64,000 bases of DNA from Fidelibacterota bacterium (lineage in GTDB: Bacteria; Fidelibacterota; Marinisomatia; SCGC-AAA003-L08; TS1B11). This document shows positions 17,916-26,308 of this stretch, piece after piece. The DNA lies in assembly GCA_004124295.1 (NCBI GenBank), contig SCKI01000013.1, forward strand, positions 29,491 to 93,490, read 5' to 3'. The number at the start of each line of letters is the position of its first letter. Position 1 is the first letter of the stretch. A program made the translations under genes and the position numbers. Below the pieces are notes generated by a model that saw only the letters and a list, made by a program, of their open reading frames with translations, was not told the origin of the DNA and ran no database searches.

Positions 17916-18433
17916 GATGGTCCTCTCGATTATATACTGTACTGGCTTTATCCGCCTGAGGATTGACTCGATGGCGACGAATCTGGCGCCGCCGTTAAAA
18001 TGCTGTCCGGCAGGGCGTACCTGCGATCCGGAATCGGCTGGGCTGCTATACCGGAGCCGCACCGTTCCCGATGTTTTGAAAACGTACGCGGCAGGATTAT
18101 TTTATCCAAAAGATGGCCTGATGATCGCGGCGACCCGCGCGCCGGTGCAGAGCCGTAGCCTTAAAAAATAATATCCTGGTATGCTTATGCTGTCGACGCA
18201 TATACAGCCTGGTGATTGATAAATATTTATCTGCTTCCATGGGCCCAATTACGCACCGGTTGGCCGGTTTAGCCATGATGCTCGTCACATTAATAACAAT
18301 TGCGCCGTAATGACGCCTGAACGACGGGGCGATTCAGGCGCGTCCTAATTTACCATCCAGAGGCAAGGATATACGACGAATTCGGGAACCGGCGATGGAC
18401 GGCGGTCCCGGCGCCCCAGCCCGACATTATATT
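17916..18433. other. 518-base intergenic stretch with one inverted repeat
   Basis: No convincing gene on either strand. An 8-bp inverted repeat, CGCCTGAA (18314-18321) with TTCAGGCG (18333-18340) and an 11-base loop, lies about 95 bases past the glycosyltransferase stop; no T-run follows it on either strand, so it is at best a weak or factor-dependent terminator. The part near 17916-17960 is AT-rich (ATTATATACTGTA) and probably holds the promoter of the FecR gene. Confidence 0.5.
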
Positions 18434-20227
18434 TTAGGCCGCGCTGCTGTGGGCAAGCAGTTCCGGCACATGGTAGACCCCTATGCCTGCTTCAGCCGCT
18501 ATTTCGCACAATCTTGCGTTCCAGATATCACCATCTTCATCGTGCAGCTTTCCGCTGGCGATTATGGTATTAAAGGCCTGTTTTCTGATGATAAAATATT
18601 CCGGAATGGCCACAGGGACCGGCTTCATTCCCCGCCGGTCAAATTTCCTTTCAACCAGGGGTATATACTGGCCGCTGCTGTTCGTCTCATACCCAATCCT
18701 CAGCTTTTTGCCATCGCCAAGCAGCATGCTGCCGCCCAGGATACCCACTTCCGCGATCTTATTGAAAAGCAGACTCGACAGTTTCTTTGAAATTTCGTAA
18801 TCGATGTGCGTACTCATGGATACGATGCAGGCAACCTCCGCGCTGCACTTGCCCATGGCCTCGACGATGCCTCGATTAATGGTTTGCGCGACCACCACCT
18901 CGGCAACGGATTGGAGTTTTGAAATCTGATCGTCTGTGGCGGTTCCCTCAGGCAGCACCAGCACGAGCTGATAGTTATAAAGCTCGCCTTCCGGGATGAT
19001 AAAGTCGTGCAGGCGCTCAAAGCATTGCCGGTATGAATCGCTGCCATAGATGATAATACTGAGCTGACTTTTACTTGAAGCAACCGGGCCAATATCGAGC
19101 GAGTGTTTGGTCAAGTTGGACTTTATTATTTTCCGTTGTTGAACGGACATCTGCTTCCGGATATAGCGGCCCTTGATGAGTCTGGCTGTTTCTCCGGCAC
19201 CATGCACATCGATATACTTGAGCAACAATCCTGTGGACCAATGATGCCACATAAGGTTCTCGTAAGCGGCGAATAAGCGTTTGCACACCACCACCGTTTC
19301 CTGCTCGACTCTATCCAGTTCGCTGACCGGTATTTTTTGCACAAAGGCTTTTTCCCAGGCCGTCTCATAACCCTTTTTCCGGCCCAGCAGATCTTGCTCC
19401 GTTTCTTCCACGGATAGCCAAAGGTGGTCCAGGTAGACCTGGGAGAAGGAGAGATTGTAGCTTAGAATTCTGTCAAAAAAGTGCTGAAGCGCCTCATAGC
19501 CGGGATGCTTTTCGAGCAAGGTTACCAGGCTTGCGCCGACGATCTCCTGCCGCTGGCAAAAAGATCGCAACTCCTTTACATCATTGTGGTAGCCGATGGC
19601 GTTGGCGTTGTACTCGAACCGGATTCCGCTGTTCGCCAGCCGTATGCCGAGCTCGGTATCCTGGTAGCCGAAGGGAAAATCTTCGTCAAAAAGTCCCACT
19701 CGCTCCAGCACGCTTTTCTTGACGGAGAAATTTGGCGCGTATAAAAACTGCGGAGGAACGTTCAAGATATCCTTGATGAGAAAATGTCCAAATTGCCAGC
19801 CCCCGGTGACCAGGTAATACATAAAGGGGGTAATATTTACGTCGGGGGCGTAGGGCAAGGAGCCCAGCACAACGATATCCTCGCCAAGCTGTCGCTGGTG
19901 CCAGGCCAGATGCTCATTAAACAGGTCTCGATGAAAAATAATATCCTGGGCAGACGAGAAAATATACTCCCCCCTGGCCTGCCGGATCGCTGCATTGGTG
20001 GCGGCTGACTGCCCCTTGTTGGAGGATTTCAGGATCGTGAATCCATACGGGTACTGATTTTCGGCAAAGGCCTCGTAAGTGCCATCCGTGGATCCGTCAT
20101 CGACCACAATCACTTCGATTGACGCCATATCAACATCAGCCCGGGCGATGGAGTCGAGGGTCAGCGCGAGGGCGTCGCGTCCGTTATAGGCCGGAATGAC
20201 GACGCTGAATATGGGGGTATGGGTCAT
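18434..20227 (-). CDS. Family 2 glycosyltransferase, probably two GT-A domains
   Basis: 597 residues. The N-terminal 230 residues are a classic GT2 domain: FSVVIPAYNGRDALALTLDS, then IEVIVVDDGSTDGTYEAF. The usual helix GQSAATNAAIRQARGEYIFS and a Phe-Asp-Glu-Asp-Phe segment follow. After a helical middle, a second fold-like unit starts at QLSIIIYGSDSYRQCFERL and runs to the end. Such proteins build surface glycans or glycosylate proteins from nucleotide sugars. GC is lower than in its neighbours, which hints at transfer. It stands alone between two gaps, so substrate and pathway are unknown. Confidence 0.88.
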   Translation of the reverse strand: MTHTPIFSVVIPAYNGRDALALTLDSIARADVDMASIEVIVVDDGSTDGTYEAFAENQYPYGFTILKSSNKGQSAATNAAIRQARGEYIFSSAQDIIFHRDLFNEHLAWHQRQLGEDIVVLGSLPYAPDVNITPFMYYLVTGGWQFGHFLIKDILNVPPQFLYAPNFSVKKSVLERVGLFDEDFPFGYQDTELGIRLANSGIRFEYNANAIGYHNDVKELRSFCQRQEIVGASLVTLLEKHPGYEALQHFFDRILSYNLSFSQVYLDHLWLSVEETEQDLLGRKKGYETAWEKAFVQKIPVSELDRVEQETVVVCKRLFAAYENLMWHHWSTGLLLKYIDVHGAGETARLIKGRYIRKQMSVQQRKIIKSNLTKHSLDIGPVASSKSQLSIIIYGSDSYRQCFERLHDFIIPEGELYNYQLVLVLPEGTATDDQISKLQSVAEVVVAQTINRGIVEAMGKCSAEVACIVSMSTHIDYEISKKLSSLLFNKIAEVGILGGSMLLGDGKKLRIGYETNSSGQYIPLVERKFDRRGMKPVPVAIPEYFIIRKQAFNTIIASGKLHDEDGDIWNARLCEIAAEAGIGVYHVPELLAHSSAA

Positions 20228-20549
20228 GGCATCGTGGCCATGTTAGGTCAAAAGTTGCCAGCAAGGTTGGATTAATTCCCTCCGTTCACCGACGGACATC
20301 CGCCAGACCATCGTGGCCAGGCCCATGATGTAAGCGCCCATGGACCGTTCGGCCGTGAGGGCAGCCCTGCTCTGCTCGGCGCCCGCCATTATCGCTCGAT
20401 GGACAACTGCGGCCAGTCCGCCGAGGAAGCCGCATCCGGCATTGACTCGTAGCGCAAGTTGCGAGTTCAGCAGTTCTCCTCTGGTTGGCGACCGGCCAAC
20501 AGCAGCCGGCCGGCTACGCTATCTCGTGCGCCAGGGCAACGGAAGCGAC
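20228..20549. other. 322-base gap with a possible relic coding frame
   Basis: No recognised gene. On the minus strand one frame stays open from a TAG near 20525 to a TAA at 20245-20243 and has protein-like composition (NAGCGFLGGLAAVVHRAIMA, later MGAYIMGLATMVWRMSVGE). The first ATG in it is at 20389, leaving 48 residues, and I see no strong ribosome binding site. It may be a small unknown protein or a decayed gene. Confidence 0.3.
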
Positions 20550-20840
20550 TTACATCGAATCGGCTTCGTATACCTTTATGCTGGTGATCATCGGGCAGGT
20601 TTTGGCTATAGATTCTGCTGCATCCATGTTTTCAGCGTTAATGAGGGAGTAGCCGGTTAATGAATCGGGCTGCAGGGGCAGTTCACGGGTCCCATCAGGG
20701 GCGATTTCTCTTCCGTAACCGAACGGGCTGCCGCTATCGACAAACCTGTCCCCCACCGATTCGAACCACTTGCCCCAGGCTTCACCTATTTCCTTGGTGG
20801 GCGTTACAAAGCCGTAGTATAGGAATAAATATTTCTTCAT
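20550..20840 (-). CDS. YCII-related domain protein
   Basis: 96 residues, alpha-beta barrel YCII/DGPF-like family: MKKYLFLYYGFVTPTKEIGE, a central TGYSLINAENMDAAESIAK and a final strand. These small proteins are often encoded next to transcription factors, but few have a known reaction. Here the ATG shares one base with the stop of the ArsR-type regulator, so the pair is one operon and the regulator probably controls it. Confidence 0.8.
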   Translation of the reverse strand: MKKYLFLYYGFVTPTKEIGEAWGKWFESVGDRFVDSGSPFGYGREIAPDGTRELPLQPDSLTGYSLINAENMDAAESIAKTCPMITSIKVYEADSM

Positions 20841-21199
20841 TATTGCTCCTTTTTTTTGGTTTTCGATCTGCTTAAAAACTGGGCATAGTTTTCCAAGGTC
20901 TCCTCGTCGCTACCCCAGTAAGTGTGATATTGCATAAGCCAATTTTGCAGCCGGCGCAACGCATGCCGGTTGAGGGCAAGGTAGTTTGTCCGGCCCATCT
21001 TCCTGCGAATGATCATGTCTGCGTCCTCAAGAATCTTGATATGCTTATGAATCGCCGGCAGGGAAAGCCCGCGCATTTCAGCCAGAAAACTGATGGAGCA
21101 AGGTTGCAGCCCGAGCACGTAAATGATGTCACGCCGATGCTTGTTGGCAAGTGCCCCGAACACGGCATCCAAGTCCTGGGGTATGTGGATGTCAGTCAT
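20840..21199 (-). CDS. ArsR-family winged-helix regulator
   Basis: 119 residues. The helix-turn-helix region reads LANKHRRDIIYVLGLQPCSI and LSLPAIHKHIKILEDADMII, then the wing RRKMGRTNYLALN, as in ArsR/MarR-like winged helices that act as dimers. No metal-binding CxC pair of the ArsR metal sensors is visible, so it belongs to the non-metal subgroup often paired with YCII or SRPBCC genes. An imperfect palindrome TTAA-N8-TTAA at 21205-21220, just upstream of the ATG, is a candidate operator for autoregulation. Confidence 0.85.
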   Translation of the reverse strand: MTDIHIPQDLDAVFGALANKHRRDIIYVLGLQPCSISFLAEMRGLSLPAIHKHIKILEDADMIIRRKMGRTNYLALNRHALRRLQNWLMQYHTYWGSDEETLENYAQFLSRSKTKKKEQ

Positions 21200-21326
21200 A
21201 ATAGTTAATTTCTAGGTTAAGTATAGTGAGGGGCCAGATGCTTGTCAACCGATAAATTCTACCCTGGCGGACCGGGGCAAAACCATGCTTTTAGCACATC
21301 GCCGCGCCGCTGCAAACATTTTCAGC

Positions 21327-21352
21327 AAAAAAACCCCTCATTCGAGGGGGCT
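21327..21352 (-). terminator. Rho-independent terminator
   Basis: On the minus strand CCCCTC-GAAT-GAGGGG is followed by seven T. It ends the tRNA-Ser transcript region and separates it from the ArsR gene downstream. Confidence 0.85.
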
Positions 21353-21366
21353 TCACGTCGGCCACG

Positions 21367-21480
21367 GCGGAGAGGGTGGGATGAGGAAGAAATTGGCAGT
21401 AGCAGTTGGCAGTGGTACCCTTTGGTTCATCCCGACAGAATCGTCGGGACTCGAACCCAAAGATGATGGGTCCTCATCTG
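21367..21480 (-). repeat. tRNA-Ser-linked element A (T-arm mimic plus copy of tRNA 3' end)
   Basis: Downstream of tRNA-Ser(GGA). Read on the minus strand it starts with GATGAGGACCC, a loop, then GGGTTCGAGTCCCGAC. A hairpin CCCGAC-loop-GTCGGG follows, and it ends (21382-21367) with ATCCCACCCTCTCCGC, a 16-base exact copy of the 3' end of that tRNA. Two similar elements follow the other tRNA-Ser genes at 22021 and 29825. Confidence 0.6.
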
Positions 21481-21492
21481 CCGCCCTGAAAT

Positions 21493-21518
21493 AGAAAACC
21501 CTCCACAGAGGGTTTATC
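21493..21518 (-). terminator. Terminator hairpin behind tRNA-Ser(GGA)
   Basis: AAACCCTC-TGTG-GAGGGTTT followed by TTCTATTT on the minus strand, starting about 8 bases after the tRNA 3' end. The stem has 8 bp; the T-tract is interrupted. Confidence 0.7.
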
Positions 21519-21524
21519 TATTTG

Positions 21525-21612
21525 CGGAGAGGGTGGGATTCGAACCCACGAGGCGGGAATACCGCCCACTCGCGTTCCAGGCGAGCTCCTTGAGCCACTC
21601 GGACACCTCTCC
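21525..21612 (-). tRNA. tRNA-Ser(GGA)
   Basis: An 88-base class II tRNA on the minus strand: GGAGAGG acceptor pairs with CCTCTCC, discriminator G as usual for Ser. The anticodon loop CTGGAAC holds GGA, reading UCC/UCU. A long variable arm (GGGCGG...CCGCC type) is present and the T-arm is GTGGG-TTCGAAT-CCCAC. CCA is not encoded. Confidence 0.96.
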
Positions 21613-21646
21613 CGGCAGTCAATTTACCGGGCCGGCCAATTGTCTG

Positions 21647-21913
21647 TCAATTGCCCCCGGGCAGCTGTCCGCCGGCACTGTCAAGGGCGCCGAAAGGCGC
21701 CGATTCATTCCAGCGGCTCCGGATCTGCTGCAGCCGGCGATGTCCGGTCATAATATCTTCAAAGTGCTCTAGGTGCATGATCTCCGGCTGGCTGATACGG
21801 TTGCCGCCGTGCCCGTTAAGCAGGGTGTCCAGGCGGGCTTGCAGGTTGGTCGTCACCCCCATGCTCTGATTGCCGGTGCGTAAGCAGCGTAATATGTAGA
21901 GTGTGCACTTCAT
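21647..21913 (-). CDS. Degenerate GIY-YIG-like small protein
   Basis: 88 residues. The pattern CTLYILRCLRTGNQSMGVTT followed by NLQARLDTLLNGHGG matches the UPF0213/YhbQ branch of GIY-YIG nucleases (normally YxLxC.dGs.YiGvT.dl..Rl..HN.G). The YIG part is changed to SMG and the late catalytic Glu is not evident, so it may be an inactive or decaying nuclease. Its ATG lies 5 bases after the duplicated 3' end of tRNA-Ser(TGA), and the next tRNA-Ser gene lies 34 bases downstream. That placement suggests an element tied to tRNA-Ser genes. Confidence 0.55.
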   Translation of the reverse strand: MKCTLYILRCLRTGNQSMGVTTNLQARLDTLLNGHGGNRISQPEIMHLEHFEDIMTGHRRLQQIRSRWNESAPFGALDSAGGQLPGGN

Positions 21914-21918
21914 CGTTA

Positions 21919-22017
21919 TTGCGGAGGAGGAGGGATTCGCCTCGCTACGCTCCGCAGGTCTCCGTCCACCAGCTGGCGGACTCCGGCTCGAACCCCCGAT
22001 GGGTTCTCATCCCGAGC
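21919..22017 (-). repeat. tRNA-Ser-linked element B with exact 21-base copy of tRNA 3' end
   Basis: The 21 bases at 22018-22038, covering the acceptor, part of the T-arm and the 3' flank of tRNA-Ser(TGA), recur exactly at 21919-21939. Between the copies are a T-arm mimic (minus strand GATGAGAACCC, loop, GGGGTTCGAGCC) and a near-perfect palindrome GTCCACCAGCTGGCGGAC. The GIY-YIG-like gene begins right after the second copy. Confidence 0.7.
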
Positions 22018-22020
22018 TTG

Positions 22021-22108
22021 CGGAGGAGGAGGGATTCGAACCCCCGAACCGGGAATGCCGGTTAACGGTTTTCAAGACCGCCGCTTTCAACCGCTCAGCC
22101 ACTCCTCC
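22021..22108 (-). tRNA. tRNA-Ser(TGA)
   Basis: An 88-base class II tRNA: GGAGGAG pairs with CTCCTCC, discriminator G. The anticodon loop CTTGAAA holds TGA, reading UCA. A long variable arm and T-arm GGGGG-TTCGAAT-CCCTC are present. CCA is not encoded. Confidence 0.96.
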
Positions 22109-22182
22109 AACCCAGGTTGCTGAGCATGTTTGGCCACGCCTGAGTGCGGTATCCGCCGCGCCAAATATACCCACCGGGACGG

Positions 22183-23583
22183 CTACTTGGGAGGGTTGCG
22201 TGCGGGCGATCCCAGCCAGGTGCGCAGGTCGTCCAACTGGGCCTGTACCGATTTGAGGGACGTCCCTCCGCTCACCCCCGCACCGGGGACGGTCCAGCCC
22301 CCCTGCAAAATATCCTGAACCTGCTTGTCAAACTCCGGGCTGATCTCCAGCAATGCTTTCAGTGACAGTTGGTCCACCCGGAGGTCTCGCTCCCCGGCCC
22401 CCTTCACCAGCCGCTGCCCCAGCCGGTAGCCTTGTCTGAAGGTCAGGCCGCGCTCCACCAGCAGGCCCACCACCTGCTCCACCTTGAGCTCCGGCCGCAG
22501 GCTGGCCTCAATGCGCGTTGGGTCAAAGGCGAGCTCCTGCACGGCCAGGGTCATCGCCGGCAACAGCAGTTGGAGCGTATCCACTGCGTCGAAAAGCGGC
22601 TCCTTGTCTTCTTGCAGGTCCTTGTTGTAACCGCTGGGCAAACCCTTCAGCATGCCCATGACGGTGGTCAGGTTCCCGGTAAGCCGGGCGGCCTTTCCCC
22701 GGGCCAGCTCAAAGACATCGGGATTCTTCTTGTGCGGCAACTGGGAGCTGCCGGTGGAACTGCTCTCCCCCAGCGTGGCGTATCCGAACTCCTGGCTGGA
22801 CCAGAGGATCACGTCCTCGCCGAGACGGCTCAGATGGATGCCCAGCCGGGCGGCCAGGTAGAGAAAATCGAGCACTTCATCCCGGCTGCCGACGGCTTCG
22901 ATACTGTTGGCCGCAGGTGCATCGAAACCGAGCTCCCGGGCGATCCAGGCCACATCCACCGGCGCCGCCGAGCCGGCCAATGCGCCCGCACCCAAGGGGC
23001 ATTCCGTGATGCTTCCGGCCAGCTGGGCCAGGCGCTGGGCATCCTTCCTGCAGGCGCTGGCATGGGCCAGAAGCACATGGGCCAGGCTCACCTGTTGGGC
23101 CTGCTGCAGGTGCGTGTAGCCGGGGAATGACGTCTCGCGATGGCCGTCGGCCTGGTCCGCCAGCGCTTTAACCAACCGTCGCACGGCATTCTCCAGCGCC
23201 GCCGCTTCCGCCCTGATATAGAGGCGCATATCGGTGGCCACCATATCGTTCCGGCTGCGGCCGAAGTGGAGCCGCTCGGCAGGTTCGCCGATGAGCTCTG
23301 TCAGGCGGCGTTCGATGCCCATATGGATGTCTTCATCGTCCGGCTGCAGGAAGCCGGCGCCGGCAGCGTCCCATTCCTCAGCGATACGGTCGAGGCCGTC
23401 CAGGATGGCCTGCAGGTCGGCCTCTGTCAGCGCCCCCCCGCGATGGAGCGCCCGGCTCCAGACCCGGGAGACCTGGATGTCGTGGGGACCCAGCCGCCAG
23501 TCGAAAGGGGCACTGCGGTTGAGGGCGTCCACTTCGGCCGCCAGTGGCGTTGCAAACCGCTCCTCCCAGACTTTACCCTGCAT
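22183..23583 (-). CDS. argH: Argininosuccinate lyase
   Basis: 466 residues, full length. It splits argininosuccinate into arginine and fumarate, the last step of arginine synthesis. The superfamily signature loop GSSQLPHKKNPDVFELARGK is intact, as is the TSFPGYTHLQQAQ segment with the catalytic His. It starts 2 bases after the argG stop, so the two enzymes are translated together. Confidence 0.97.
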   Translation of the reverse strand: MQGKVWEERFATPLAAEVDALNRSAPFDWRLGPHDIQVSRVWSRALHRGGALTEADLQAILDGLDRIAEEWDAAGAGFLQPDDEDIHMGIERRLTELIGEPAERLHFGRSRNDMVATDMRLYIRAEAAALENAVRRLVKALADQADGHRETSFPGYTHLQQAQQVSLAHVLLAHASACRKDAQRLAQLAGSITECPLGAGALAGSAAPVDVAWIARELGFDAPAANSIEAVGSRDEVLDFLYLAARLGIHLSRLGEDVILWSSQEFGYATLGESSSTGSSQLPHKKNPDVFELARGKAARLTGNLTTVMGMLKGLPSGYNKDLQEDKEPLFDAVDTLQLLLPAMTLAVQELAFDPTRIEASLRPELKVEQVVGLLVERGLTFRQGYRLGQRLVKGAGERDLRVDQLSLKALLEISPEFDKQVQDILQGGWTVPGAGVSGGTSLKSVQAQLDDLRTWLGSPARNPPK

Positions 23584-23585
23584 GG

Positions 23586-24848
23586 TCAGTCCCTCTTGAA
23601 GGTCTTGAAGTAGTCCGGGGCCCGGTACTGTCCCTTTTTGATGCCCACATCCGACAATAGCGCCTCCACTTTCCCCGGCAGCCCGAACAGGTTGATAAAG
23701 CCCTCCGCGTCGCTCTGGTCGTAAACATCTTCCTTGCCGAAGGTGGCCAGGTCCTCCCGGTACAGTGAAAAGATGGACCGGCGACCGGCGACCAGGCAGT
23801 GGCCCTTGAACAACTTAACCCTGATCGTGCCGCTAACATATTTCTGAAAGGCCGCCAGGAACGCATCCAGACTTTCGCGCAGGGGCGTGAACCACTGCCC
23901 TTGGTAGACCAGGGCGGCATATTTCTCCGCGATGATATCCTTGTAGTGCTGGGAATCCTTGTCCAGCGTGAGGGCCTCGAGTTCCCGGTGCGCCGTGGTG
24001 ATGATGGTGCCGCCGGGCGTCTCGTAGATGCCCCGGGATTTCATCCCCACCACCCGGTTTTCGACCATGTCGATGACCCCTACCCCATGCTCGCTGCCGG
24101 CCCTGTTCAGGGCTTCCAGCAGTTCTACCGGCGCCATGCGCTCGCCGTCCAGGGCCACCAGGTTGCCTTCCTCGAAGGTCAGATCAACGTAAAGCGGCTC
24201 GTCCGGGGTCTGGCTGATCGGCCGGACCCACTTCAGCAGGCCCTCGTCCATCTCGTTCCACAGGTCCTCCAGCGGTCCCCCTTCATGGGAAATGTGCCAG
24301 ATATTCTCATCGTGGCTGTAGATCTTCTCGACCGTCGCCTCGACGGGAATGTTGCGGGCCCGGGCGTAGGCAATGGCGTCCTCCCGGGAGGCGATCTCCC
24401 AGCGCCGCCAGGGGGCGATAATCTGCAGCTGCGGCGCCAGGGCCATGTAGGCCAGTTCGAAGCGCACCTGGTCGTTGCCTTTGCCGGTGCAGCCGTGGGC
24501 CAGGGCATCGGCCCCCACCTCCTGGGCCAGTTTCACCTGCTGCTGGGCGATGAGCGGCCGGGCCATGCTGGTGCCGAGCAGGTACTTGCGCTCGTACACC
24601 GCCCCGGCCCGGATGGTCGGCCAGACAAAATCTGTCAGGAACACCTCCCGGAGGTCCTCCACCACCACCTTGGCCGCCCCCGTGTCGAGCGCCTTTTTGC
24701 GGACGGCGTCGAAATCGTCCTGCTGCCCCACGTTGGCCACGTAAGCGATGACCTCACAGTCATAGTTCTCCCGCAGCCAGGGGATGATGATGCTCGTGTC
24801 GAGGCCGCCCGAATAGGCCAGGACCACTTTCTTGACGGCTGGTTTCAT
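23586..24848 (-). CDS. argG: Argininosuccinate synthase
   Basis: 420 residues from the ATG at 24848 (GGGGGAG about 9 bases upstream); the frame is open to 24887 but that would run into the terminator. It joins citrulline and aspartate with ATP. The PP-loop is AYSGGLDTSIIIPWL; the GCTGKGNDQVRFE and SHEGGPLEDLWNE motifs are present. argG is followed by argH. A terminator-like hairpin 40 bases upstream of the start suggests that its transcription is attenuated. Confidence 0.97.
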   Translation of the reverse strand: MKPAVKKVVLAYSGGLDTSIIIPWLRENYDCEVIAYVANVGQQDDFDAVRKKALDTGAAKVVVEDLREVFLTDFVWPTIRAGAVYERKYLLGTSMARPLIAQQQVKLAQEVGADALAHGCTGKGNDQVRFELAYMALAPQLQIIAPWRRWEIASREDAIAYARARNIPVEATVEKIYSHDENIWHISHEGGPLEDLWNEMDEGLLKWVRPISQTPDEPLYVDLTFEEGNLVALDGERMAPVELLEALNRAGSEHGVGVIDMVENRVVGMKSRGIYETPGGTIITTAHRELEALTLDKDSQHYKDIIAEKYAALVYQGQWFTPLRESLDAFLAAFQKYVSGTIRVKLFKGHCLVAGRRSIFSLYREDLATFGKEDVYDQSDAEGFINLFGLPGKVEALLSDVGIKKGQYRAPDYFKTFKRD

Positions 24849-24888
24849 GTCGATACTCCCCCTTGAACCCTGAAATGATGGACCCAAA

Positions 24889-24918
24889 AAAACCCCAGGC
24901 CGTTCAGCCTGAGGCGCA
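24889..24918 (-). terminator. Terminator or attenuator in the argG leader
   Basis: On the minus strand CCTCAGGC-loop-GCCTGGGG forms an 8-bp stem and is followed by seven T. It lies about 40 bases before the argG ATG and about 290 bases after the preceding gene, so it may either end that upstream transcript or act as an attenuator of argGH. Confidence 0.75.
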
Positions 24919-25208
24919 ACCTCCAGCTCATGACCGGCAACAGTTACATGGCATAGCGCCCCGTACGGCGGACGCCAGCGGCTCGTCGTCGCAATCTATC
25001 GGGCGCTGTATGAATGTTGATCATGACCGCGAGAAATTTAAATGCCTCCGCAGGTAGAAGGAACCAACATTAGCCTTAAGGTACTGCATAGAGGTTTACC
25101 TGGCGTATCCCGAGGTTGAGTGTATTCAAGGCGGGCTCCAAATGGCACCTCTATTTTTTTCAGGACGGGTTGGGGGTGATCCGGGCATCCGGCAATATCA
25201 TTGGTATA
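24919..25208 (-). other. Leader or intergenic region upstream of argG
   Basis: About 290 bases without a gene. No T-box signature is visible. It contains a 48-base motif (25056-25103) with a similar copy at 28561-28609. A stretch of TGAAT and TGATCATGA near 25013-25025 has Arg-box-like half sites, but the match is weak. Confidence 0.4.
25056..25103. repeat. Intergenic motif, copy 1
   Basis: Begins AGAAGGAACCAACATTA and includes AAGGTACTG and AGAGGTTTACCTGG. About 70 percent of positions match the copy at 28561-28609 by eye, with the first 17 bases nearly identical. Confidence 0.45.
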
Positions 25209-26300
25209 TTACAATGTTCCTCCGAGCAATAGTACGAGCGTGGACAGGAGCACGATCCCTGCAAGACCCGTCCCCAGTATTTGCAATAAACTTCCTTGTA
25301 GTCTGACAGATACCATTGGTGAAAAACCTGTGTATGGCGTTAAGTGGAGAAGACCTTGAAATGTTGGGTCAGCAAATAAACGGGCATTATAACTTATCCC
25401 AATCCCACCAGATAATAGCGGAATAATACTCGCCCCGTCCGCTCCCAGGCCAAGACCAAGTGACGTAGAAGTTTTCCACCGGCTACTGAGTAATTTTGAT
25501 TTTTCCAAGCCAATTTGGCTGTACATCCCTTCCCAAAAATCCATCTCTAGAAATCCAATGTCAATATATAGACGACTTTCCGCCACCTTGAGCGGTTGAT
25601 ATAATCGAACTTTAATCATTCCAGAGTAAGGGCCAGCGTAAGCGAAAGTACCCGCTAGGGTTCTTCCTGCAGCCTCGCCAACTATATAAGTCGGTGATAG
25701 CGAACCGCGCTTCGGGTCCTCCACATCGATCTTGGGAGGCGATTCGGAAATATTTGCTTGACCTTCACCCTCTACAATCAAGGGTTCTTCGTCGCGGCCA
25801 TCTGCCACATCTGTAATAGCAGGTGAAAACATGCCTGCGACTTGGCTCATCCCTATCGTCAACAGTTCCTCCAGCCCCCCGCGTATGTCATAATCCGAGA
25901 CCTTAATAACTCTGCCCGTCTCCACATCGACCAACCGCGCAGAGACGGTATACATCGAGCCGATCTTCGTTATGCTGCCGCCAATCATCTGTTGTGCGCC
26001 CAGCAGTTGGCCCACTTCCACCAGGCATTCATTTGAAGTACAGGCCGATAATTGAAAATCCTGCTCGGCCAAAATGCTTTGCATCATGCCGCGATCAACC
26101 ACGTCAAAGTGGCCATTCCTGAAGATTTCATTTCTGAGGCGATTCGTGAGGCCTATGGCCTCCGTGGGTGATACGCCGAACCCCTCAAAATCGACGATCG
26201 CCAGGGTCGGTTTGTCTTCCGCGCCAGCGGAGCCTATCAGCAGAATGAATAGCAGGCTGGGCAGCTTGGCAATGTGAGCTCTATATCCGAAGGTCTTCAT
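25209..26300 (-). CDS. TolB/CsgG-like secreted protein (paralogue)
   Basis: 363 residues from the ATG at 26300 (a TTG directly before is also possible). A signal peptide (LPSLLFILLIGSAGAED) leads into LAIVDFEGFGVSPTEAIGLT and the shared LSACTSNECLVEVGQLLGAQ block, closely matching the protein at 1111-2115. The C-terminal half differs and ends in a hydrophobic helix (LAGIVLLSTLVLLLGG). It starts 6 bases past the end of the reading frame that continues the TPR gene, suggesting an operon. Function unknown, envelope location likely. Confidence 0.75.
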   Translation of the reverse strand: MKTFGYRAHIAKLPSLLFILLIGSAGAEDKPTLAIVDFEGFGVSPTEAIGLTNRLRNEIFRNGHFDVVDRGMMQSILAEQDFQLSACTSNECLVEVGQLLGAQQMIGGSITKIGSMYTVSARLVDVETGRVIKVSDYDIRGGLEELLTIGMSQVAGMFSPAITDVADGRDEEPLIVEGEGQANISESPPKIDVEDPKRGSLSPTYIVGEAAGRTLAGTFAYAGPYSGMIKVRLYQPLKVAESRLYIDIGFLEMDFWEGMYSQIGLEKSKLLSSRWKTSTSLGLGLGADGASIIPLLSGGIGISYNARLFADPTFQGLLHLTPYTGFSPMVSVRLQGSLLQILGTGLAGIVLLSTLVLLLGGTL

Positions 26301-26308
26301 CAATATTA

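Noticed and set aside
18314..18340. Intrinsic terminator after the glycosyltransferase gene
   Set aside because: The stem is good but neither strand has a T-run behind it.
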